Shown here: positions 39,401 to 52,294 of the stretch, one piece after another | Numbering within the stretch: the first letter of the stretch is position 1 | Layout of the letters: every line of letters begins with the position of its first letter | DNA from: Lepiota brunneoincarnata | Lineage: Eukaryota > Basidiomycota > Agaricomycetes > Agaricales > Agaricaceae | Assembly: GCA_023014365.1 (NCBI GenBank) | Contig: JAEBUN010000003.1 | Location: forward strand, 806,001-870,000 | DNA length: 64,000 bases | Direction of reading: 5' to 3' | Notes under the pieces: model-generated | Databases searched by the model: none | Told to the model about the DNA's origin: nothing | Seen by the model: the letters and a program-made list of their open reading frames with translations, nothing else | Program-made: the position numbers and the translations under genes

Positions 39401-42400
39401 AGCCGAAGCCTTAATTGGCGAGCGAGAAGAGATGGCGAACTTCTTTTCGAGTCTAAATGCGCAGATTAGTTGAAAATTGGGCAGCGACATGAAGACAACT
39501 CACCATCGCTACTGCTGGAGACAGTGGTAACATCAAATGACTCCATTCGCGTGAGACTTTCCTGCAGCTTCTTCACCAGGATGGCAAACGAAGTTTGTTT
39601 GCCGCTTAGGTTCTTGACCTTGCGATTCAAGAAGGCGTCCAGGAATATTTCCCTGCGTCGACGAATAGGAACTGAACGGGGGTGAACGGGCGACCAAATC
39701 CAGTTGCAAAAAAAAAAAACATACCGGCTCTCCCCTCTTCTGTGGCGTATGCCAGTAGCCCATCTACGACACCTCCTTGCAATAATTCGAAACTCGATAC
39801 AGAAGTATGAGTGGATGAAAACAGGCCGGCTAATTCCCACAAGGCCTCGGTGAGTTCCAGTTCGGACACAACTTTGGAGGATATGCGATCGACAAGACTA
39901 CGCAAGTGATCGAAGGAGACATCTTCAGAATCATCATCATCGCCAGCTAGGTACTTGAACTGGATAACCCGGCACCGAAGAGTGATAGCATCTTCAGGAT
40001 CAAGCGACAGGGAGCTAAGTTTCTTGTAGCCGGGGATGGTAGAGGCGGAAATAACAGGAATTGGGATGATTCCAGACTCTGACGACTCAGTCGAATCTTT
40101 GTCTTTTTCCTTCTCCTTCTCCTTCTCCTTCTCCTTCTCCTTTTCCTTCTCCTTCTCCTTTTCCTTCTCTCTTTCCCGTTCTTTCTCCTTTGCCTTGGAT
40201 GACAGGAGAGGCCGTTCTGCAATAGTTTCAATCTCGTAGAACACACCTTCTCTGCGGAACGCGGGCTTGTATAGTTGTGGAACCTTGGCCATGAGGAGGT
40301 CAACAAGTTGCAAGGCCGCTATAACGAGAGATGGATGATCCTTCGACGAGAGGATAGATGATGCGAAGCTTGCGATAGGAACGAACTACACAAATGTCCA
40401 TGAGCCGGTAAATCAACAAGCTGTTCCATAGACTCACCAGAAAAACCCTCTTGGTGGCATCGGGATCCAGGAAGCTGACCGCTTTGAGTAATCCCGTCAA
40501 GGTTTTGACCCGTACCGGTGTAATAACGCTGGCCGCGTACACATCAATGAGGATTGGCATCAATAACAACACAAAACGCCCAACGATTGCCGGCTTGGAA
40601 CGGAGCAACTCGGTTCGGTCTGGCGGTGCCTCTTTTGCAGGGCATGCATTCGTTGTCGGAATTCCCCCTTCCGTCTCATGTGCTGGCTGCTCCAGGATAG
40701 CAGCCACATCCGCTGCCCCACCCTCAGCGGCAGGTGTCACAGGTTGCATGGTTGCAGAAGGGATGGACGTCGGTGGTACAGCCGAGCTCTGAGCCGCCTG
40801 GCGAGCAGCAGCCCTGTCTGCTTTGACCTTTGCTTTCACGAGACGTGCCAGTGACTTCTCTGTGTAGGCTTTATGGTCGAAAACGCCATCTTGACATGGT
40901 CCATGAGCAAGGCGTGGTTACTTAGAGATCTAGTACACACCTTTCGGTAACGGAGGTAATAGCTCTGAAATCAGCGCGAGAGCTTCTTCCACTTGATCCT
41001 TAGGTCGATGAGCAAGGTTCTCCATTACGGCCATATCAGCAAGTCCCCCGCCTAATCCCTGACCACTGGCAGCATCTCCCTGTTCCCTTTCACCATGGCC
41101 CACTGTTGAAGGAAGAACACCAGTCAAGATCTGATACAGTGTGTCAACAATGTCGGCTTCAAGCAGGGCAACGGTGATCTTGGGGCTAGCTCTCGCACAT
41201 GTAGCCAAAGCACGAAGTAAGAGTGTATAGGTGTTGGGGGCGATCAAAGGTGAACCGCCTGCTGGTAGAAGAAGCTGATTCACAGCCCTGATCAAGTCCG
41301 TGTCAACCAGGGATTCTAGATTCTCCACCGAAGACCGATAGTAGGAATCAATGACCCGGATGACGCAAAGACAGGCGAACTCAACGAGTCTTTGATCTGA
41401 ATATGAAAGACAATTGCGAATGATCGCCCATACACCCTTGATCATGGAAAAATGCTCCGGCGACACATTACGACAGCAATTGGCAGCGGCTTGTAATGCG
41501 GTCCTTTGAACGGCAATAGAGAAGAAATCCAAATAATTGAGCAAAGCGGCCAGACCCCCCTCGCGAACAATGGACGAAGGAAATTCCTCAGAAATCTTCT
41601 CCATAGTCTATTGAGGAAAACTATATCAGAAGAATAGGAATGAAGACAAAAAGGAACATACACTGAGAGTTTGCTCCGCGAGGTCAATGTACGATATCTC
41701 TATTAGCTTGCTGCACAATACAGGAATGGCACCGTGATATACGACGGTATGAGCGACACCAGGAAGTGCCTCCATGAGATTGGCAAGGCAGCGGCAAGCG
41801 AGCACCTGAGCCTCGAGGTTCTCATCTCCCTGATAAGTACCTTTACTCATTGCTAGTGCAGCAGCAAGTTGAGCATCTTCATCTCGTTCCTCGTCCTCAT
41901 CACCGTCCTCGTTCTCGTCACCACCAACGGCTTTTCCTCCAAGTATCCGGACCAGCTCGCGAACAAACTGCTCAACCTGGAAAGATCCCGCTAAGGTATC
42001 TTCGGTGCTTATGCTAAGCAGTTCGCTCAACTCTTGCAGCGTGAGCAACCGTGTAGTCGGATCTGCTGTAACCTTGATATTGTTCAGCATGGTCTTGAGC
42101 CGTGATGACAGCGACATCATATAAGACCCAAACTGCCTATAATCACCAAAGATCGCAGCAGCAGCTTCATCCAAACCTCCTAGAGGCCCGCCTGTTCCAG
42201 ATGAATTCCTGCCTTCATCATCAGCGCCAGCATTCCCTTCACCACTATCCTCATCCTCATCATCCTCATCATCCAGGTGGTCATCAGCACTGCCCTGATC
42301 ATCAAGAGGCACATCACATTCCCCCTCCGGACCGCCCTCTGTCGGTTCCCCGATATGCTGCTCAATGTCTGTGCTGCCACGCTTGCTGTATTCGGCATCA

Positions 42401-43177
42401 AGCATCTCGACATCTTCATCTCCTAGGCGTGAGGTGCCGGCGAGTTTAGACTTGCCAGGTTTGCCCTTGGGTCTGATGCTACCGTAGTACGCATAAGCCA
42501 TACGTGGCATAAAGATGAAAAAAAAAAGGCCCACTGACTTAGATTTACGAGGCATGTCGTGTGTTTGCGATGAAAGTGTAGAGGATCTAAGTGAATAATT
42601 ACTTGTTCTCGATCGTTTTGTTGATGGGCCAACAATGTCGTCCTCAGGACTAGGTTCAGGTGCCGCGCGTTTCTTCCCTTTGGGATCCTTGACTGGTTCG
42701 TTGATGGTAAGAGGTACGTTTGAGGTCACGGTACGGCGTGCCCTGAGAGAACAAATCCCATCAGTCAGAAATATCCGATTTAGCTCATCACAGGCTTACG
42801 CACCGTTTGCTACTGCGTGGAGTTTCGTCAATTACCTCCTTGGACTTTCCTTTAGCTGAAGTTGTGTCTTTTCGTTTGGTCTTGGCGTTAGATGGTGTAG
42901 CAATGGAAGCGCGAGTGTTGCGAAAATTGGAGGCCTCTCCTGTCGTAAGAACCAAAACCGCGGTCTCCTCGACGGTCGTTGAGTCAAAATCTTTCCCTTT
43001 CCCCTTGGCTTGAGATTTCTGTTTTGCTGCTTTTACTCGTGCACTGGTTCGTAAAGTTTTGTGTTCGCCGGAGGTTGCTGGGGTCGAGGAACGGAGTTGA
43101 GTCGTCGGGCACGGTTGAGCGGTTGATGCACTAGAGCTGCTTGCGGCTTCCTGATGATGGACTGGTTGTAAATCCAT
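36439..43177 (-). CDS. UFD4: HECT-type E3 ubiquitin ligase, UFD4/TRIP12 family
   Basis: A ligase of the ubiquitin-fusion degradation pathway. The N-terminus is disordered, basic and Ser/Thr-rich, then acidic ([17 protein letters not shown]). An armadillo-like region follows ([72 protein letters not shown]), as in Ufd4 and TRIP12. A charged Lys-Glu repeat interrupts the middle. The C-terminal 400 residues are a HECT domain: [61 protein letters not shown], and the catalytic [14 protein letters not shown], with the active Cys coded near 36540-36550. It ends FHLS, stop at 36439. The start at 43177 is the first ATG of the basic N-terminal exon; a TATA-like box lies 130 bp upstream. About a dozen short introns are required. 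No damage was seen. Confidence 0.92.
40101..40190. repeat. Coding (TTCTCC)n-like microsatellite in UFD4
   Basis: An imperfect hexanucleotide run that encodes an alternating Lys-Glu stretch on the minus strand, in frame with the surrounding exon. Because the unit is a multiple of three, length changes would keep the frame. It likely forms a single charged helix between the armadillo and HECT parts. Confidence 0.85.
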
Positions 43178-43306
43178 TTAGTACATGCACCCAGCCATCG
43201 ATTCTGGTGTCTGAGCGATGAACCAAAAATTGGGAGCTACAAGGGGGGTCGGATGGATGTTGGTAGTAGAACAGGAAGGGGTCTGACTTGCAGAAATATC
43301 CCTGTC

Positions 43307-43314
43307 TTATATAA
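43307..43314 (-). promoter_or_regulatory. TATA-like box upstream of UFD4
   Basis: A TTATATAA palindrome lies 130 bp before the UFD4 start, in the 236 bp gap between that start and the stop of the upstream aminotransferase gene. Confidence 0.35.
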
Positions 43315-43413
43315 GCAGGTGGCGCCGACTTGACTCGGCACGAAAACGAAACTGACAAAAGTGCCATCTTTTGTTGGTTTGGAAGAATAGACTAGAAAAA
43401 CAATTGACTGCTA

Positions 43414-45485
43414 CTATGCCGACTTGGCTTCATTCAAGGTCTCTTCCACGCTCCGGACAGCAATATCCACAATCACCTCGATTTCTTCCTTCTTGACATT
43501 GTAGGCAGGGGCCAAAATGAGGTGATCTCCCTTTGTCCCCTCAAGGTTGGCGCCTCCAGTCAGGCCCATCATAACAAGCCCATTCTTCAACGCACAGGCT
43601 TGTGCTAGGATAGCGAATTGTTGGCCCTTGAAGTCAAGTGTTGGGGATTCGGGCTTCTCAAAGTCGAACTCAATGCCCCAAAACAAACCGCCACCTCGAA
43701 TATCAAACACGTAGGGGGCCGCCGGTGCATTCGGACCAGTCAAACGCTCCCTGAGTAGCCGTTCTATTACGAACGACTTATCAATGAAATGCCTCCCTTT
43801 CAAAGCAACTTACCTAGGTATTGTCCTTGAGTCTGCACGTTGGCGAGCAGGTTCTCTTCTTCGATTACCTGTTGTACTGCGAGAGCGGCAGCACAAGCTA
43901 AGGGGTGACCCTAGAGCCTTGTCAGACTCCGTCTCCCCAATTGCTTCGCGAGTACTGACCTGATAGGTATGCCCGTGCTTCCAGAAACCCGAATTATTGC
44001 GAATACCGTCTGCCACCCTCTGGGACATTAAGACCGCGCCGATGGAACCATATCTACGCAAATACACAGGTCAAGCATATTTGTAAACCTGCAGCGTCCA
44101 TGAATGGATATACCCGCCACCTAAGCCCTTGGCAACCGCCTGGAGATCGGGCTGTACCAATACGTTAGCCCGTCATAAGATAGGCTCGCAAATACACACT
44201 GCAACACCATCACCGAAGGATTGCCATCCGTGAAGCGTACCCATACCTATTCAACCTAATCAGCTCACGGGGCTCCCAGGAATGAGCATCCGAATGCTCA
44301 CGACCCATGCCACTCATAACCTGAATATCGCCGTGTTCAGCACACTCCCATCTAAAACGAGGGACAACAGCATACCTCATCTAGGATGAAGAGAGCACCG
44401 TACTTGTCGCACACAGATTTCATGGCTGGCAGAATTTTCATGAGCTCTCGCACTTTGAATTGGCACGAACGACCTCCTCGCCTTTGAAATAGCCCTTCGG
44501 CGCGGGTACGCACCCAGTCGTGGCTCCGACGACTGTTTCCGCGACAACTATCAAACCAAGTATCTTCAACCAGACCACAATATTGAAATACCATGAAAAC
44601 TCACATCCAATGACAGTCTCTGGGCCCAGTTCCCAAAACTTATCTTCCAGTTCCCTTCTCAACCCCTCCACGTACTCCTCTTCTGTCTCCTCGGGTTTCT
44701 TGAACCTCGCAGCATATGCCGGAGACACATGATGAAAATGTTCAGTATCCAAAATGGGCGCATATGGCTTACGCCTCGCTGGATGATTACCAAGCGACAA
44801 AGTCCCCACTGAATTTCCATGGAATGACAATTGACGAGCGATGAAATTGACGCGCTTCGTTTGCCCGATTTCCCCGACGTACTGATGAAATGATGTCGAC
44901 GCCAATCGGGGGGGGGGTTGATGAATAGATGAGCTAATTATGTTGATCGCTCACTTACCTGTCTAGCGACTTTGATGACACACTCCATTGCCTCGGTGCC
45001 TACGAGTGCCACTGGTAAATACCACACAGTCACACAGAGCACATGTGTGTGTGTAAATCTGACCTCCACTAGCATAACCAACAATTTCAAAGGCACCATT
45101 ACTACTCTGAACCAGCCATTGAGCCAGGGCCTCGGCAGGTTCACTGGACAGTTGCATATTATACACATCTGCGACCGTGTACACACCGATTACCCATCCA
45201 AATAGAACCTTTCATAGCAGAGAGGTACCCACAAGGAAGCTTATCAATCTGATCCTTCAGTACCTTGACGACCTTTGGGTGGCTATTACCGACACAAGCC
45301 ACCGCTGCACCCCCAACGGCGTCTAACACGGTCCTACCATCCTCCAACGTGATGTAACATCCTTCTGCCGCGACGGCTACAGGTGGCCGCCACGGCGTGC
45401 GATGCAAGATCGCAGTTGGGTGCACCTCGGAGGGCTGGTTAGGGACGGTGTTGACGACAGACGACTTGTTCGATATGGAACTCAT
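43414..45485 (-). CDS. Class III PLP-dependent aminotransferase
   Basis: Class III (omega-type) aminotransferases move an amino group from an amine or non-alpha amino acid to a keto acid, using pyridoxal phosphate. After splicing: an N-terminal block (LEDGRTVLDAVGGAAVACVG), YASGG and GTEAMECVIKVARQY, RQLSFHGNSVGTLSLGNHPARR, ETVVGATTGCVPAPKGYF, GALFILDEVMSGMGR with the cofactor Asp, and QAVAKGLGGGYGSIGAVLMS with the Schiff-base Lys. The C-terminal part has YVFDIRGGGLFWGIEF and LILAPAYNVKKEEIE. Several introns are needed, some holding frame-breaking G runs (near 44905). The start at 45485 (MSSISNKSS) begins the conserved part; an in-frame ATG at 45578 would add about 30 residues. The substrate cannot be inferred; neighbours give no pathway hint. 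Confidence 0.88.
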
Positions 45486-46035
45486 CGCTCGATGTATTGT
45501 CCAAAAATTGGGAGGCAACTTTTGTGGGATCAAACAAGAATGATTGTTGAGTCCTGGGTATTGAGACGCATTGGCCATAGGTGAAATGACATACCTTACG
45601 GGCGGTGGTAATGATGGTGGATGATAAGAACAACAGGCCACCGGCCAAGAGCCAGCCGATAGGCGTGTAACAAGCATGCTACTCAGAAGCACATCTCTCT
45701 GAATAGAACACAAACGTATTTACATGTAAATAATTAGAATCCAAGGTACGTAATCAAGTTACATCCAGTGAAAATCAGATGACCTAGGAAGGAATCGACC
45801 TCTCATTGATATATCTAGGTGTGGGGGAAGGTGTTGTAAATGCATCATACAGCTTCGGTATTAGATACATTTCTTGTAGCATGAACGTACAAGTTGGTCC
45901 GATGAAAATATCTCCTAGGACGATGGATAACAAATGTTGGATCCTACATAGCAATACACATAAGCACGGAAAACGAAGTATAGCGACGTTTTACAGGGTT
46001 ACCAAATCACAAAGACCAAAAAGTTACTCAGGCCC
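45486..46035. other. Upstream region of the aminotransferase, no gene seen
   Basis: About 550 bp between the aminotransferase start and the stop of the next minus-strand gene. The open frame that extends the aminotransferase upstream to 45713 could encode a longer N-terminus, but it lacks family similarity. The remainder is AT-richer and featureless to my eye. Confidence 0.35.
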
Positions 46036-48200
46036 TCACTCACGACTGGAACCATCATCGCTGGCAAAGATAGCAGTGGTGGGTACACTTCCAGCTCCCC
46101 AGCTCCGTCTGTTCGGTCCAGCTTGAGCTTTCGATCCACTCAAACTGGACCTGCCAACACCGGCAGGACCTCCAGCTCCATGAGAATAAGTTCTCGACTT
46201 CGTGCGCCCGTGTCCACTCCAAGGCCTCAAACTATAGAACATTATCACAGAGCTCTTAGCAGGACACAGCGAACCACTCACTTGGCTTTGAGCGTAGGCC
46301 CGCCTGCCAACCTAGCAAAGTTACTTGGGAACAGCGGATTTCCTGCGGTCCTATGGTTGCCGGCTGGGCCGTTGCTTATGTGGAGCTCGCTCAAAATGCT
46401 ACTAGCATCCCCTTCGCTCCTACTCCCATAGCCCCCTGCTTTGAGGTTAGAGAGCATAGCCGCGATGCTGCTGCCCGAGTCTGTCCTCCTAAAAGGTCCA
46501 ATGGAGGAAAAGGAACTAGTCCTGCTATGCGACCTTGATCCAGTATATGCCGCCGTTGCACCATTCCAGTTGTTGGAGTCAGGTGTCGGAATAGCCCCAG
46601 AAACCGAGGCAGACGGCGAAATCGGCGACACCATTGGCGGCGTGTCATAGAAGGTGACTGGCAAAGGCGATGTAGTTATTTTCAGCCCTTGTATCTGGGA
46701 AGGCGCGACGAGGTGGGGATCGCTCTGGGTTATTGATGCCGACAGATCGCTACTATCGGAGGGCTTGCTCTCACTCTGCTCCCCTTCAGCCTCTTCCTCT
46801 TCGGCTCCCTCGGCGATATCGCCAAGACCATCCAAAGGACCGGTTGACAAGGACGAGGGCAGTGATAGCGGCGGCGGATTGCTGGAGAACGAAGTTGGTG
46901 CTACGATGAGTGGTTCAATGTTCAGATGATTGTCTGGTTCCGCGTCATAACCAATGGGGGAGCTACAAGTACCAATGGCGATACCTTTGTCGGGCTCGTG
47001 GTTGGGGGTGATAGCAAGGGCTCCGACAGAATCTACGCTCAGGCGCTTATTCTGTCTTTCTATGATGGGGGAATCCATGGTGGCATCCCAATCTGACCAG
47101 TGACCGTGAGCGGCCTTACCTTCGTCTTCTGATATATCATCGGTGTCAATACTGCTTGAGTCACCAACTCCGTTATCCTGATCGAAATCCCAATCGATGT
47201 CCAACTCTGGCGGGATGCCCAAAGCACCTTTGACCCGTTCCCAAATCAGTTCAGAACGAGACATGATGCACTTTCTAGCAGCATAGGACCAGATAGTATC
47301 GGGGGCGATATCTCTATCAACTTTGGTTAGGTGGAAAACAAGATGGCGGTACGACCAATCAACGGGATCGCCAGGCAGATCCGAGGGCTGTTCTAAGAGG
47401 CGATCGGGATCCTGACCGTTCTTTGGAAAAGTTTGAGCTAGCAGTGTAAAGAGCTTGGCATCCGGAGGGGAAGAAATGAGAGAAGCAACCTCCGACGAGC
47501 GATCGACGAAGGGGAGATAGATATCGTCAGGGAGGGGCGTGAAAGCAGCTGGCGCAACGGCTTGAGGGTGCGACTGCAAAGACGAAGGTATATGAGAGGT
47601 GAGAACGGGGGAGTGGGAGAGAACCACTGGAGAAGATGGGCCAGAAAGGGGAGTGGTTGCAGCTTGAGCTAGGGAACGGGGACTGGTAGATTGTCGGGCA
47701 AGATCAACGAGTTGGTCGGGAGTGAGGCGGGGTTTGCTCGAGAATGGAGATGCGGCGGAAAGACGGGGGGAGGACGGACGGAGGCGGGGAGAAGATGATG
47801 GACTCGGGACACGCTCTCTACTGGAGCTGGTAGAGGGACCGCCGGGGGCAGGACCGGCACCGGAGAAGGAGGAGAAAGCAAAGCTCAGGCGCGTCGATTG
47901 GGGGTTGGGCTCGGCAGGGGGTTGCGGGGAGGTAGGGGCGTTGTTGGCAGCAGGACCGGGGCGACGGTGGATTCGGCGTTGACTGAGGACGGGAGAGGCA
48001 GGAGGTTCATGGAGAGAGAAGGGTTGGGTAGCCACCTGGGGTGAAGCGACGCGAATGATGGTTAGGGTGCTGGATGAGACTCGGTTGGAATTGTGGTTGA
48101 GGTCGGCATGGGCGTTGAACGGATCGAAAGCGGATACAGACCCACGACGTGAATTGAGGCGTCTTTGGGTTTGAAGGGAGGGAGAAGTGTGTAGAGCCAT
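46036..48200 (-). CDS. Ser/Pro-rich conserved hypothetical protein
   Basis: A single long exon (48200 to about 46275) plus one short terminal exon after an intron of about 50 bp that ends the frame at 46036. The roughly 700-residue product is mostly disordered, with long Ser-Pro stretches. One part looks folded: LPDDIYLPFVDRSSEVASL, DPVDWSYRHLVFHLTKVDR and ARKCIMSRSELIWERVKGAL, about residues 210-330, followed by an acidic Asp-Ser region (DTDDISEDEGKA). The tail is Gly/Arg/Ser-rich (GHGRTKSRTYSHGAGG). Many SP sites suggest proline-directed phosphorylation. I do not recognise a named family; the folded part could be a fungal domain of unknown function. Codon use resembles the housekeeping neighbours, which supports a real gene. 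Confidence 0.75.
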
Positions 48201-48862
48201 GATCTATACGGCAAAGAATGAGTGAGCTTCCCCTCTTTAATTGCTGAGTAGGTCACGCATGACATCACGGTCCTCCCCGTAATGTCTTTTCACATGACCC
48301 GCTTTTCCCCATGTCAGGCTGAACCGAGTTGCCAAGACTAATACTCCGCAGGCCATCTGTGTCCTTAGCCATGAGCCAGGTGCCGAAATTTAGTCGTATG
48401 CAGAAGGCTCCCATATATCGTGTATTAGCAGGGGAAGAGGCGAGGCGAACATCGGGTCAATGCGCCGGGCAGGGCGCCAGATCAGTATCAGCAAAGCGAT
48501 GCGTAGCGCACTTACTTGGGTTTTTCGTTGCCACTTCAGCTGTCAAGAGAACATCAGACTGTTCGACCGTTCCATAGCACCCTCGCTTGCGAGTGACAGG
48601 TCGATGGTGCCGAGAATCCCATGGGCGGTCGGAAATTAATTAAGCCTGGCACAAAAACATGTGAACTAGTCGATGCACCAGGTTGACCTATCATACATTG
48701 TCGGCTCTAATAGGGTAAAATTCGGGTTCGACCGATTACTATCTTCCCCTCAACAGGGGTGTGTATCGCCTCTGCTTCAAACTCCATAAAGACATACGAG
48801 AAGATTGGATCCACCGAAAGGAGATCCAGACAGACACGGCCCCGCGTGTGTAAGAGCTTGTG
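48201..48862. other. Intergenic region, no gene seen
   Basis: About 660 bp between the start of the Ser/Pro-rich gene and the stop of PAF1, both on the minus strand. It should hold the promoter of the former. A short plus-strand frame (48329-48577) has no recognisable similarity. Confidence 0.4.
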
Positions 48863-50404
48863 TCACGGTGCTAACACAGATGCGGCACCATTCAAATACA
48901 TGCTCTCGTCCACTTCAACCTCTCCCTCTGCATCCGCGTCCGTCCTCATCTTGAGCAAATAGTCCGGGTCTGAAACTTCCGCAAGGTATTCTTGCCGTTC
49001 CACTTCCTCCTCTTCACTAATGGGAGCATGTGACATCCGTATAATCTCCCACTTGTCATCATACTGGTCATATTGCTGTGAAAGAAAATATAATGTCAGT
49101 GAAAGGTCAATGAAGGGACAGCGATACACGTACATTCACCCGTTTCTTCTTCAGCAACATCTTCCTCTCAATGTTCTTGTAATAAGCACCCTTCTCCCTA
49201 CGAGGCGCCTTCTTCTCTACATCCGATATTACGTCCTCGAAGCTCCGAGGCTCATCGCCGTCATACAGCACCAACAAAAACTCGTTGTCAATATTTTGTT
49301 CCACCTTGATTGTCTCGTAGTCTCGTACGAATTGGAAGAGTGTGGGTTCCTGGCCCTCTGGAACCTCATATGGCGCGGCGGATCGTCGCGTTTCTTTTAG
49401 CTGGGTGGCAGATTCATCGTCTTGTGTGAGATAATACGCGAGGAAGGAGTCGTGTTCTGTTTTCATTGGCCGGAGAATAGCACAGTCAAGACGAGCATCT
49501 TCCACCTACCACGACGTCTCTTAGCAGTTCGACCACAGCAAAGAGTAACAAACATACATCTACTGCTCTGTCCCCCGGACGTTCTGAGAACCTGAATAGA
49601 TCATACTGATTCGGCCAAACCTCTGCGTCAGGGAGAATAGAATATGATTCTACAGCAACGGCCTCGGGTTTGTTGGGATGTCGGAGTGCAGATAGATCAA
49701 AGTTGTCATTGCATGCAGCAAAGGATGCTTCAATATCACGTAGTTGAGCGTTCCGCGAAACATCAATAGGTGCGGATTGGACATGTTTTCTGTAGAAAGA
49801 TAGTTGAAGGTCGTCGAACACCGACAGAAAACGATTGCGCACGTTTCTTGAGATGACGATCGTAGGATCCCTTCTCTGCTGATATACTCCGTTTTACGCA
49901 GCCACGGAACATGCGCAAGCGGTGTCGAAGAACCACTCCCACCCCCAGCACTCACCGTAATCACCGACGAACTCGATGGGTCGGTCAATAGGAATGTATC
50001 CTTGGGATCCAATTTTGGCAAGCTCGTCGCGTCTGGGTTTAAAGCTAGAATAAAAATAATAAGAAACTTACTCCCGCATTCACATATTGGTGCAACCTAT
50101 TACGCACCGAAATCATCGGCACCTTCTTCCCACAAGGATTCCCACTTGCCTAGATCTAGCGGCATGCCCAGCTCTGCATCGACAATCATAGGTAGTGGTG
50201 TGTCGTTTGCCAACTCATTCAAAAACTCGGGGCGAGTGTAGCGATTGGGGTTCGTTGGGATGTCGAGGAGTTTCGGGGGACACGGGGGTGCAGGGAGGGG
50301 ATTTGAATACCGGACACGAACGAGGAGGTCCAACTTTGAGCTGTTTTATGGTAAGTGACAGACACGTTTCCACCTTTGAGAATGTACCTCTTCTTGAAAC
50401 TCAT
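48863..50404 (-). CDS. PAF1: PAF1, subunit of the RNA polymerase II-associated Paf1 complex
   Basis: The Paf1 complex travels with RNA polymerase II and supports elongation and histone modification. Exon 1 encodes only MSFKK and part of a Ser codon; after a 50 bp intron the protein continues SSKLDLLVRVRYSNPLPAPP and PPKLLDIPTNPNRY, the hallmark N-terminus. Later exons give LPKLDPKDTFLLTDP, PWLRKTEYISRE, NRFLSVFDDLQLSFYRKHV, HPNKPEAVAVESYSILPDA, WPNQYDLFRFSERPGDR, DCAILRPMKTEHDSFLAYYL and YDGDEPRSFEDVISDVEKK. The end is acidic (ISEEEEVERQEYLAEVSDPD) and closes with NGAASVLAP. The length, near 430 residues, fits fungal Paf1. Intact as far as I can see. Confidence 0.92.
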
Positions 50405-51447
50405 TTTGGTGATTTGGAGAAGGGGGATTATGAACGGTCCCAATAGCAACTTCAGAGGTTCTTGGAAGCCAATGGCAAACAGAGGTAAATACGATGATTG
50501 ATCGAGTCGAAGTACGTTACTGAGGTTCTCATACGAAACCACCAATTCCACCCCCGGAACCGATACCCACCCTCGTACCAACTCCTTCTCTGGGGCCAAC
50601 CTCCCCTTCTTAACCCAAAGCCTCGTCACCCGCCCCGGGCTTTGAGTCCGAGCGGCCCGTTCCCTGCTCCACCCCTTCATTCCTATAGTTTCTCTTCGTG
50701 GACGGGGCCTGGGTGTCTCACGACAGTCGTCAGTATTGTTCTCTTCTGCAGCACCCTTACCCCTAGGCCCACTGTTGCCATACTCAGAAGTGGATCCAGC
50801 ATCACCTACAACGACGTCTTCGTGAAGATTGATCTTTCTCCCACTTAACACAAAAGCCGGTGCTTCTGTCCAGTAAATGTTGCAAGAAGAGGAACCACTC
50901 TCCTAGCCATTATCATCGCTATAGTCTCAGAATACGCGGTAACATCCTCCTTAATTTCCTTTTTTTGTGTTGCGTGTACGAGTTCTCGAAGAGCTCACAT
51001 CCCCAATATTTGAGTCTTCGTCGGAAAGATAGTTGACGTTGTCTGATTCAATCGTCCCCCCAAACTCTCAACAACGAACTTGTAGTCGCCGTCGTCGAGA
51101 ACACGCTTTCACTTCGACATTGAGTGGAGGTGGAACGATGAAGAGCAATTTAGTAAGTTCAAGTACAGCCTTTGCCGCGGGGAGAAAGTCAGAACGGTGC
51201 GCTGCACCTCTTGATGCACCCGAGGTCTTCAGGCTCTGAATTGAATCTGAGGTAGATGGGCAAATTAGAATTTGCGCACCAGGAAACTCGAAAGCTCTCT
51301 TAGAGTGACCCTAATCAGATCCTCCAACCGCGTGGCTGATAAAACTATATAGCAGACCGGAATTTGCCGATCGCACCACAACCATCAACCCCAGCCTCAT
51401 CCGACGCCGTCCCCAGAAATCACAATCTCCTTCATTTCCGCCTCAAA
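50405..51447. other. Region between PAF1 and eL43, no convincing gene
   Basis: Contains the divergent promoters of PAF1 (-) and eL43 (+). Open frames exist on both strands at 50.2-50.85 kb, Pro/Arg/Ser-rich in each direction, which suggests composition rather than coding. A TATATAG element at 51346-51352, about 97 bp before the eL43 start codon, may be its TATA box. Confidence 0.4.
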
Positions 51448-51973
51448 ATGGTTTGAGATTTACCATCGCAGTTGTTCCCAAGTGCTGACCGATACTCCAC
51501 AAAAATTAACAGACAAAACGCACCAAGAAGGTCGGCATCACCGGAAAGTATGGTACCGTAAGTCAACATAGATCCAGTGGCCACCCCCGAGTAAAATACT
51601 CGATATCTGACACCATCTGAATTAGCGTTATGGTGCATCTCTCAGGAAGCAAGTCAAGAAGATGGAAGTTTCACAACATGCTAGATACACATGTACATTC
51701 TGCGGCAAGGTGTGTTTCACCAGAACCTCTCGAAGTCGAAAGTCTGTGTAACTCATTTGGTCGATATAGGATTCCGTGAAGAGGATAGCTGTCGGTATTT
51801 GGAAATGCAAAGCCTGCAAAAAGACTATCGCTGGAGGAGCATGGACTGTGACAACGACAGCTGCTGCTACTGTGCGCAGGTATGTGACGGTCCCTTATGT
51901 CGTTCGATCGCTTATTCCGGGGTTCTCTCCTACTAGCACTATTCGCCGGTTGCGCGAGTTGACGGAGGCTTAA
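51448..51973 (+). CDS. RPL43: 60S ribosomal protein eL43 (L37a/L43)
   Basis: A zinc-ribbon protein of the large ribosomal subunit. The first exon is the ATG alone (51448-51450). The rest is spliced from four exons: [35 protein letters not shown] with YTCTFCGK, then [36 protein letters not shown], and [12 protein letters not shown] with the stop at 51971-51973. The four zinc Cys are in CTFC and CKAC. The length of 92 residues is that of the family. The ATG-only first exon places the first intron immediately after the start codon, as in the eS4 gene in this window. Confidence 0.95.
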
Positions 51974-52294
51974 AAACCTGAATTCCCTGTCATTCTCTTC
52001 ATTTTAACCCGCGCCGTCATGTATCGTATGCACTATGAAACCAAAATACATAAACCCACCGCCATATCTGAAGCGAGACTTGACGTGTGATCGGTCAATT
52101 AATTTACATTACGGAAAACAGAAACGATAGAAGATATTCGGTCGTTCAAGAAGGATAAACGGGGCGAATCATTTCTCATTCGCGGGTAACACGGCTGGTA
52201 TCAGTTTAGTGCAAAGAATAAAAAATACAGAGTAGGAGGTGGGTGAAATTTGCCCGCACATGTCCACAGTTCATAATAAATCCAACAAAATGCG

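Noticed and set aside
48700..48760. GGTTCGA element suggesting a tRNA T-arm
   Set aside because: The flanking bases do not form a five-pair stem and no acceptor or anticodon arm could be placed.
50498..50848. Plus-strand Pro-rich open frame
   Set aside because: Composition mirrors the minus-strand frame at the same place. No splice or domain support.
50219..50851. Minus-strand open frame overlapping the PAF1 start
   Set aside because: Its C-terminal part runs through PAF1 exons in the wrong frame. The rest is Arg/Gly/Pro-rich in both directions and shows no family similarity.
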